Made by a program: the position numbers and the translations under genes | Notes under the pieces: model-generated | Told to the model about the DNA's origin: nothing | What the model saw: the letters and a program-made list of their open reading frames with translations, nothing else | The model's database searches: none | NCBI GenBank assembly: GCA_963691655.1 | Contig: OY829326.1 | Location: forward strand, 59,885,776-59,949,775 | DNA length: 64,000 bases | Source of the DNA: Toxonevra muliebris | Taxonomy: Eukaryota > Arthropoda > Insecta > Diptera > Pallopteridae | Direction: 5' to 3' | Shown here: positions 56,270 to 64,000 of the stretch, piece by piece | Numbering within the stretch: position 1 is the first letter of the stretch | How the letters are laid out: each line of letters opens with the position of its first letter

Positions 56270-57915
56270 TAAAAATGTTTTTTTTTACATAATCGAATTG
56301 CGCCATCTAGTTATATGGTATTCATTAGTTAAATTTAAGAATTGCGTGAAAAATTTTGACTTGAACGAAAATAGAAATGCTCTCAGTCTATAAAATAGGC
56401 AGGACACTAAGGATTTTTAGTACACAGTATAAATAAATACACGCTTATTAATAAAATTTAAATTTAAAATAAATATTTAAAATTACTATTAATTTGCTCA
56501 CAACTGTACCTACAAACATATATATGTAAGCATAAAAGCGTAAAAGTGTTTGTATATATCAACTTCAGTATAATATTTGTTTGCATTGTGTGTGTGGGTT
56601 TGTATGCTTAAATGTGTTCGTTCAAGTAAGAGTAAAATGAGTGGTTATTATTGGCTTGTAAGCACTTTGTTGCATCTGTACGTGTATGTTGGCATTATCA
56701 GGATGCTGCCACACACACACAGTCATTGCTTCTGTTCACCGCCATCAGCAGCTTCTCGTTCTCGTCCTCCATTTACTTTTAGCATGATAGTCACGGAAAT
56801 GTTGTTATTTTATTTTATTGCGAATTCCGTTGAATGAATTGAATGAACGCGAACGAGTCAATTTTGTGTGTGTTTGTATGTGTTTGTGTGTGTACTTCCT
56901 TTCTCAATCTAGTGAAATAATTTCCTTTGCTCTCTTATTCCCTATCCACTTTCTATCACTATCATGACACTATCTCTCTTTCTCTTTCTCTCTCTTTGTT
57001 AACATTGAAAAGCTTAATTGACAGGAAGCATAAAGGAAGGGAACGCAAAGTACCACAAAATCCTGATAGTATTTTAGTGAAGATAGCGGCGAATACGTTC
57101 AGCTTCACTTAAGATTGCTGCTTGGAAATGTATTTAATTAAAAGAAAATTCAGTTCAACTTTATATACGTCTACACTGAGTACGTACTTTGTTGGGAAAA
57201 ATACTCGTTTATAAAAGAGATTAGATTTGATGAAAGTATTGGAAAAATAAATGCAGGTACTTGTTTGAAAGTAATATATTAAAATAGCTTTACTGAAAAT
57301 ATTTATTGTTATTGTACAAAGAAACAGAATTTTAAGCTTATTCACCGGTCAAAGAAAATCTTAAAGTACAACTCTTTTTTAGAATCTGAAATGAAAAGAT
57401 TTCACTAAAAAAAATTTCTGACAAGTACAAAGAAACCTTTAATCATCCGAAGGAGTGGAAAATTATCTAGCATTTTCTATTGATACTATCTCACAAGAAC
57501 TAAACTTGCAAATATGTGGAAACAATTTGGAAGAATTTCGATTTGAGAAATTACTATTTCACTTAAGTTTTTGACTAACGCACGAAAGAACATGAAATAT
57601 TTTTAATATCAAAATGTCATGGTTCATACTAATTGGATTCATAAAAGAAGCAAAGACACATTTAAAGTCATCCAACTAAACAGTAGCGGTGAGGATATCG
57701 CATTATTTTGTAATATCAAGGGTACCTAAAATCGCTTTGATTGATTGAGTACAAACACAAATTTGAAAAATCGGCATGAAGATGAGTTAAGTTAACTGTA
57801 ACTTGGTTAGTTTGGCGCAGTGTGGAATAAATTTCACTTGAAATATGTAATCTAATCAGCACATTTTATTACCACAAAACCTTAGTTAAACTAAAGTTTG
57901 CTTGGATAATATCAG
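56270..57915. other. AT-rich stretch with CT and TG microsatellites
   Basis: CTCTCTTTCTCTTTCTCTCT at 56970-56993 and GTGTGTG runs at 56863-56892; no gene recognised. Confidence 0.4.
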
Positions 57916-57920
57916 ACACT

Positions 57921-58023
57921 CGCATAAAGAAAGCGAAAGCTGCAATCAACAAACTGCATGCAATTTGGAACTCGCCATTCATCCTCACAGTGCATCAAAC
58001 TAAGAATCTGCTACGTTTTACAT
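57921..58023 (+). pseudogene. LINE ORF2 scrap after the RT core
   Basis: The frame RIKKAKAAINKLHAIWNSPF is followed by ILTVHQTKNLLRFT. This resembles the RI.KAR.AF..L..IWNS....(t)K.. segment that follows the palm in RTE-like LINEs. Short and isolated. Confidence 0.5.
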
Positions 58024-58029
58024 AAACAA

Positions 58030-60460
58030 TCTAATGGCATTTCAAAGACTACAATTGCCTGAAGTCCTTAAAGAAATAGAAAGAGACCAGATAATACTTG
58101 AAAACAACATTTAGAGCCTGAAGCTCGTTTTATGAGTCAAAGTTAATCTGAATGCGTCGGTACCAAGGCCGTATTTAGCGGGGGGCGGGGTTTTGGGGGT
58201 TCTGACCTCCCCCCCGAAATGTGGAAACTTTCTTCTATTTTTTGATATTAATTGCCAGTGGATGAAAAAAAAATCAAAATGAAATCTATTGAAGAGCTTT
58301 TAAATATTTTTTACTTCCATCGGTTTCTTTCTAAAAAGTCAAATATAAAAAAATAAACTTGAAATCTTAGTTACACTATGCGACCAGACCCGATTTGTTT
58401 TCTTTGACATGAGGTTTGACTTTGGATACAAAAAGTGAAGGTGTTGCTGAGCAATTTTGCATTTATAGTTTTTCTAGGTCAGTAACTGTTTTTGATTTAC
58501 AGTTTCGGGTTTAGGGCTCATTTGGGAGGGCATGATTCAGCCTATAATTTCTGTGTTCAGCTCTCCAATTTAAAAAAATTATCAAAAATTCTATTTTAGG
58601 ATTTTCCATCCTATTTTTTCTAAAACTTGGCGTCATGGTAAATTTTTGATCTCAGATTCGTGTTCATTCACAAACACTAGGAACCATTTTATTCGCAAAG
58701 CCCATGTAGGGCAGTAGTAGTGGATCAGCTTCAAAGTTCTAGGGAACAATCTTAAAATGTAATTAATTCTTTAACCCATTATTGCTCAGAACACCCCGAC
58801 TCGGAAGACCTCTTTCAATGCAGTAACTGCACGAATTTCGGGAATATAAGCCAACCTCATCCGGATTCCTTATCATGGCCCAAATTCCCACTGATAATCA
58901 TTTGAAAAAAATGAGCCTCTGACTATTTATAGTATTTTTGGTAATTGTTTTGAGGTCGGGCCCATCATCAGTAATGGCAAGTCAATGTCAACTTTTTTCG
59001 AATGAATTATTTTGTATTTTTACCTTTGCATAGGTTGATTGTTTTAGCTTAGGCATAGCTTATACAACCAACTGAAAAGGGCATAACCGGGTTTCCATGT
59101 CAGAAACCGAACCGAATTAAGTTTCCCATGGACCCTTTTGAAGCACTTGATTTAAGAATGATTTAGCAAAATTTTCAAACTATTATCTGCAATTTTTAAT
59201 GAGTAATGGCGGATTTTGTAAATTTCGTTTTTCGCGTTTTTCATAGGAAAAATCTTAAAAAATTCACATTGATTTTTTGGATTTGAAGACACATTTGGAA
59301 TTTTTTCGCGAATTTTCTAACGCGAAATTCGAGATGAAAAATATTGCGAAACTTTTAACATGAGATTTTTTTCATACTAAAAATAGGTTTACTACTCTGA
59401 TTTTTCTTATGAAAATAAGTCTCTTTCAAATACTTATACTCCAATTTTTTCAGATTTTTGCAAGGTGTGGACGGGGGTCAAAAAAATTAAAAACCGAAAT
59501 CGGTATTTCATATGAAATGCCATAAGGCCATGAACAAAAATCAATTAAAGCTATCAACTATCTGCTATTTTCACAGAAGTTTTTTCAAAAATTTTTTTTT
59601 TGCAAAATTTTTTTTGATAAAAACTCAAAAATTTTTTTTTTACCTTCCTAGTTAAACTATGTGGTATACCATTCATTATGCAGTGGAAAAAATTTTTAAC
59701 TTTTGCCTTATGTGCGAGATTTTCCAACGGTTTTATAAGAAATTTAGGGTCGCTAATTAAGACTGCGTACTCAGTTTTCCTCCATCACCTCTAGTTCACC
59801 CACAACATGGACCACAACATGGACCTGAAAAATGGGGTCTTCAGGACCTATTAAGAAATTTCTTTATTTCAACAGATACGAACTTGATGTCTGAAGCAAA
59901 GTTGTTAAGCACAAAGAGAAAAACAATTGTTTTGTATTCACTTTTCCTCCATCTCTGACATGTTCTCTTGAAAATGGTGTTTTAGTTACTATGTTGGTAT
60001 AATTCATGGTTTGATTTTCGTTTGACATACGGTTTGATTTTTTTTCTTAATTTTAGTCAGAATGTAGCTTCATTCTTGGTTTAAATTTTAGCCTGAGTTC
60101 TATTCCAAATTTGGTTTGAACTTTGGTCTGATTTTTTGAGTTCATATTTGATCTGAATATGGTGTGAATTTTTATCATATTTTTAATCTGAATTTTACAG
60201 TAGTTATAGCTCTGACAGTGATCCTATATTTTAGCACAATCAGGTTTCTCCATTTCCTGAATCCACCATTGGTTGTACGCACTCCTATACAAAAAGAGCT
60301 TATATAGATTAATATAACATTTTTTGAAAAGCGTACATTTTTCGAGTTTGATTAGTATGCAGAGCTATGTTAGATTAGTGGATGCGAATGTAGAAGAAAA
60401 ATTAAAAATAAATTTACATCTTCAATGTATTATTTATTATTATTATTATTAGTAGTATTA
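58030..60460. other. spacer with G-rich element end and TTTGGTTTGAAT repeats
   Basis: AAGGCCGTATTTAGCGGGGG at 58166 resembles the sequence at 63801 (GGGCCGTAGCCAG...G21). A degenerate TTTGGTTTGAATTTTGGTCTG repeat occupies about 60005-60200. No gene recognised. Confidence 0.4.
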
Positions 60461-60461
60461 G

Positions 60462-61110
60462 ACAGGCTATAGTGCACTGCGACCAGTGTTAATCTTTTGT
60501 GCATCTCTTGTTTTTAACACAATGAATCTAAGAATTGCGATAGGTTTTATGCCACATATCTCCGAATGTTCCAGGAGTCCCTTTCCGAGGTAAAGCAATC
60601 TACGCCTTATGACAACTGGACATTAGCATAGTACGTGTTCTGTTGTTTCTATATCTTTATAGTCGACATGAATCGCATTGCGATATACCCAACTTCTTAA
60701 GGTGATACTTATGAAGAAAGTGTTCTGTAAGAAGGGTACGAATTTACATTCTGTACAATTCGATTATGTGTTAGAGTTTAGCTTATTTTACTCAAATCCT
60801 TCATGATCCGGGATCCAAACCCAAAGTAATTTTATTCCAATTAGAAAGGGTTGAAAGGCGTTCAAAACAATACCATAAATTTTTGGATTTTATGGCATAT
60901 AAGTTTAGTGCTTTTCGAGCTGTTTGATTGTCCGAGAGAATGCAAATGTGAGCACCGTTTATTCTCCTGCGAATGTATTTTCGGACGCAGATCTCTATTA
61001 CGGGGACCTCTGCAATAAATATGGATGCCATTTTGAAATCTTGATCCGTAAACTTCAGACCCAACACTGCAATCTTCTATTTTAGATCTATCAGTGTATC
61101 GAACTTATGT
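60462..61110 (-). pseudogene. LINE fragment E: RNase H and 3' end
   Basis: An 88-codon minus frame (61067-60801) contains FKMASIFIAEVPVIEICVR (second acid region), ICILSDNQTARKALNLYAIK (third acid block, SDxQ(A)A) and SKNLWYCFERLSTLSNWNKI before a break near the expected W(V)PGH. A cysteine-containing region and the 3' end with GGTCGCAGTGCACTATAGCC at about 60465-60485 follow. The latter resembles the end of fragment D, so both probably belong to one RNase H-bearing LINE family, distinct from copies A-C. Confidence 0.7.
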
Positions 61111-61149
61111 ACCGGGACTAATTGTGAAGATTTTGTTTTTATATATCTG

Positions 61150-61690
61150 AGGGTCACTTGTAACCACTTCAAATTTTCTGGAAAATACAAGTATTTCACA
61201 CATAGAATTTGTGAGATTCAGGAAAAGTCTGTCCTGAAATATGCTCAAAATTGATAGGTATACTGTAATATTACCACATTTGAGGAGGTTTCCATTCGGC
61301 AGTCTAAACGCGCTTAAATTGGCTTCTCTTATAAATATTAAGTGTAATGAAGGAAGTTTTCATTGCGTCTGTAATAATTTTCTACTATAATCCTTAATTC
61401 CATTTCTTTATTCATTTACTAAGGTAATGTTGTAACAATAGGTGCAATGGAGGCCTCGGTGACTAGGTGACCAGACCTGTTCTACATACAATCTAAGGAA
61501 TAAATAACACTGTTCAACACACACAAAAATAACAAGTTTCTGAAGATGGATTCTGATATAACTCGAGAAAAAAATTTTTACGTTTTAAAAGTTTACGTCT
61601 AATTTTCTTTTACGCGGGCCTATCAGATTAATTATAATAAATCATTGAACAACTTTTTAGTTTTGCATCAAAGCTTGTTTGTATGTTCAG
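61150..61690. other. spacer, nothing recognised
   Basis: No feature recognised. Confidence 0.35.
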
Positions 61691-61734
61691 CAGCTTATAG
61701 TAAAATTTTTCGCAGAATATTTTCTTCCAATATT

Positions 61735-61827
61735 TTAACCCTTTGGCGCCCACCATTATGGATCTTTTTTGCCTTTTTAGAAAAAAGTTACTTTTTTGAC
61801 CCACTACGAGGGTCGATAGAGGGTTAA
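61735..61827. mobile_element. 93-bp TTAA-flanked miniature element
   Basis: TTAACCCTTTGGCGCCCACC at the left; AGGGTCGATAGAGGGTTAA at the right. TTAA and CCCT are perfectly inverse. A shorter relative is at 357-395. The flanks (61690-61890) also match the first copy, so the miniature may sit inside a larger repeat. Confidence 0.65.
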
Positions 61828-62004
61828 TATGTACAAGAAATATGTTGCTCATAAAATTTTACTATAGATCACTGAATAATAATTGAATAATTTTTATTAA
61901 TGGAATGTTGACTTCAATCCGCTAGTTTTTTTCTATTGAAATAAGTCAACAAAATAGTTAGAATTATCAAAATTCCGAAAAGGATAATTTGAAGAAATAT
62001 GTTT

Positions 62005-62190
62005 CGATTTGTACTTTATGTTCTTTGAATTCGAAAGCGCTTTCGGCAGCGTATACAAGAACTGCCTGAACTGATGACCCTACGGTGGAGAAGGGTACCG
62101 GAAAATATCATTGAGTCTTCAATAAAACCAAATTATCTGATCCCTTTGAAGTTTACACTAGAGTTCGTCAATGCTTGATATCATGTTCAG
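62005..62190 (+). pseudogene. RTE-type RT scrap
   Basis: The frame FEFESAFGSVYKNCLN, then after two stops and a shift LRWRRVPENIIESSIKPNY and LKFTLEFVNA. It corresponds to the motif A region (DFEKAFDSV...) and the LRRRGVPEKII block of RTE-like reverse transcriptases; the motif A aspartate is lost. Confidence 0.5.
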
Positions 62191-62194
62191 TAAT

Positions 62195-63790
62195 ATATAG
62201 CAAATATGTAGAGGGCATAGAAAATACATCTATCACATTTTCATCCTTTAAGTTCGCTATCGATATGTAATTTCTTCATAAACTCAGACTATTTTTGATT
62301 ACTAATAAATCAATTTATAAAGTATGCCTTGACGAGATTTTGAGAAGTTTCAGAGTTCTATCCTTCCCTTTTACTAAAACTAACTTTAAAGTACTTTCGG
62401 ATGTTTGTATATTGTTTTTTATTTACAGCCAATATCTTTGGCTTCACCTTTAATTTCTACTCACTACAGCTTGCCTACTTCAGTTTTCTCCCCATTATCT
62501 TTCGTCAAACATGAAATATATTAAAATTATTTAAATTGAATAACAAAGAGCTTAAATTTCCTTTAACTTTGTAATCATATCCTATATTTCAAAAATATAG
62601 TAAATAAAAAGGGACAGGCATCAATAAATCATGTCCAAAACATATTTTAGAATGAAGTTTATACTTGAGTCGACAGAAAATATTCACGTATTATAAAATA
62701 GCTTCAAAATAACTACATAGCTTCAGTTTCGATATCTTCAATAAATGTGTGTATATATTTACTAACCCTACATCTCATTTATCTATGCCAATGCATTGTG
62801 ACAAACAACATGCGGGATGAATACAAAAAATATAGGTACACCGCTTGGCAAATAGTAGTAATAAAATGTAGTAAAAATGTGCGAAACGCATGAAAACTTA
62901 TTGACCTTCATGTAAATTGATACGAAAAAAAAAACAAATACAAATAAAAATTCTCCATTAACGTACTGTTCTTTGCCGTAGTTTGCCCCCACAAAATAAT
63001 GTACAATATTATTAAATATTTATAGAAAAGGCAGGCATCTACTAAATTTAAGCCTATAAATCAAATACGTCAATATATTGGCATGCTTTATGGGGAATAA
63101 TGTCAGGGGCGTTTCAATTTTTTTTTTCGTACTCGTTAAAGTTTTATAGAATTAAGTAACTTGAAAATATGTAGTGGTAGCTGAAAAATATGTTAAAAAA
63201 ACGCAAAAATTAATAAGTGATTGATGTGAATTTGAATGAAATATTATGAGTAGGTAACTATATTCAATTATAGTGGCACGAATACTTTATAAATAGCTGT
63301 AGATATCATTTGATGACCCAAATTAGTTATGGGATTAACAAACCCGCATCAACTTAACAGCCATGAAAAAATTTAGGTATTTACTTAATTTAATTTAGTT
63401 ATCTATATAGGTATGAAGAGTATTAAATTTCTAATTACCTCATATTCACGTTTTGTTCAGTTAAAGTTGGCAGAACTGATAGTGTAATTGATATAAATAT
63501 TGGTTCCGGATGTAGGAAAAATGCTGACTATGATTTACTATAGAATTGTAGGTAATTAGAAATTAATACCCATTCTAGATATTATTTATATTCTCATATT
63601 CTGAGAGTTTTTTTCTTTTTTATAATCAATACCTGTGTCTTCTATTTAAGCATAGGATGTATTTGCTCTATCGCTGTGTACAACTAGTTACATGGGAATA
63701 AATAAATTCATTTGTGTTCTAAATAATGCCATTAGCGAAGAAAGATACTTATCTCACAATATCCAGAAGCGTTTTTTACATCTGGATTTG
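62195..63790. other. AT-rich stretch, nothing recognised
   Basis: No coding frame or repeat family recognised. TAATTAGAAATT(A/T)-type sequence recurs in inverse around 63425 and 63552. Confidence 0.35.
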
Positions 63791-63800
63791 TCGTATGTAT

Positions 63801-63870
63801 CAGGGCCGTAGCCAGAAATTTTTGTCGGGGGGGGGGGGGGGGGGGGGTTTTCATTCGAAGAAAATATTCA
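63801..63870. repeat. CAGGGCCGTAGCCAG element end with G21 tract
   Basis: CAGGGCCGTAGCCAGAAATT is followed by TTTGTC and an uninterrupted G21 (63827-63847). Similar CAGGG(G/C)CGTAGCCAG...GGGGG sequences are known at termini of animal DNA transposons; the other end would lie outside the window. Confidence 0.5.
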
Positions 63871-64000
63871 TAAATAATTTTTATCAAACTGATTTTTAAA
63901 TACAATAAATTAAATCAATGATACATTTGATGGATCCTATAAAATTAAAATTTTAGGAAAAATTTTCCGATTTTTTTTTAAACTTAACCTCAAAAGAATG

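Overview
This window is AT-rich eukaryotic DNA from an insect, most likely a higher fly (tephritid-like). The inference rests on the mix of decayed mariner, Tc1, ITmD37E, I/LOA-type and RTE-type elements, on CA/CAG/GAGA microsatellites typical of fly intergenic or intronic DNA, and on the absence of bacterial gene organisation. I found no convincing host protein-coding exon, rRNA, genuine tRNA or CRISPR array in 64 kb. The window reads as a transposon graveyard in a large intron or gene desert.

Layout. 0-3.5 kb: mariner tail, then an I/LOA-type LINE (copy A, minus) interrupted by a 411-bp MITE and by a second LINE of the same family (copy B). 4.7-5.7 kb: small hairpin element and a rearranged cluster of MITEs. 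6.2-8.3 kb: a nearly intact DD37E (ITmD37E-like) element nested at a TA inside an older transposase remnant. 10.0-11.8 kb and 37.4-39.2 kb: two copies of a 1.75-kb repeat with a long internal palindrome. 12.0-14.4 kb: Tc1 remnant, half of a foldback element, a short MITE and a GATTAATC repeat. 16.6 and 25.8 kb: tRNA-Glu-derived SINEs. 22.9-25.1 kb: LINE copy C (plus). 30.7-32.8 kb: second Tc1 copy carrying a 555-bp hairpin insert. 33.2-35.2 kb: a different LINE 3' end with a nested MITE, then RTE and mariner scraps. 36.0-37.3 kb: decayed Tc3-like element. 39.2-40.1 kb: TTAA-flanked element with a foldback inside. 43.7-44.6 kb: 822-bp foldback. 45.5-46.2 kb: inverted repeat and LINE endonuclease remnant. 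47.8-50.0 kb: a diverged dimeric tandem array. 51.2-53.1 kb: an array of a 15-bp TGTCCTCTCCGTTAC motif. 53.4-54.2 kb: mariner remnant. 55.2-56.3 kb: 15-bp-period minisatellite. 60.5-61.1 kb: another LINE RNase H fragment. The remainder is AT-rich sequence with microsatellites and scraps.

How the parts work together. The clearest biological relationship is between the I/LOA-type LINE (copies A, B, C) and the tRNA-Glu SINE. Both end in a related tail (GTGGTATCACAATG ... CACTCCAACCTAACCTAA), and tail-only insertions of 52-107 bp with 12-bp target duplications are scattered through the window. This suggests that the SINE and severely truncated copies are mobilised by the LINE reverse transcriptase recognising that tail. 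Six structurally different TTAA-flanked elements suggest repeated past activity of piggyBac-type transposases. Two tandem-motif arrays (47.8-50.0 kb and 51.2-53.1 kb) are not explained by any transposon I recognise and are the most open questions.
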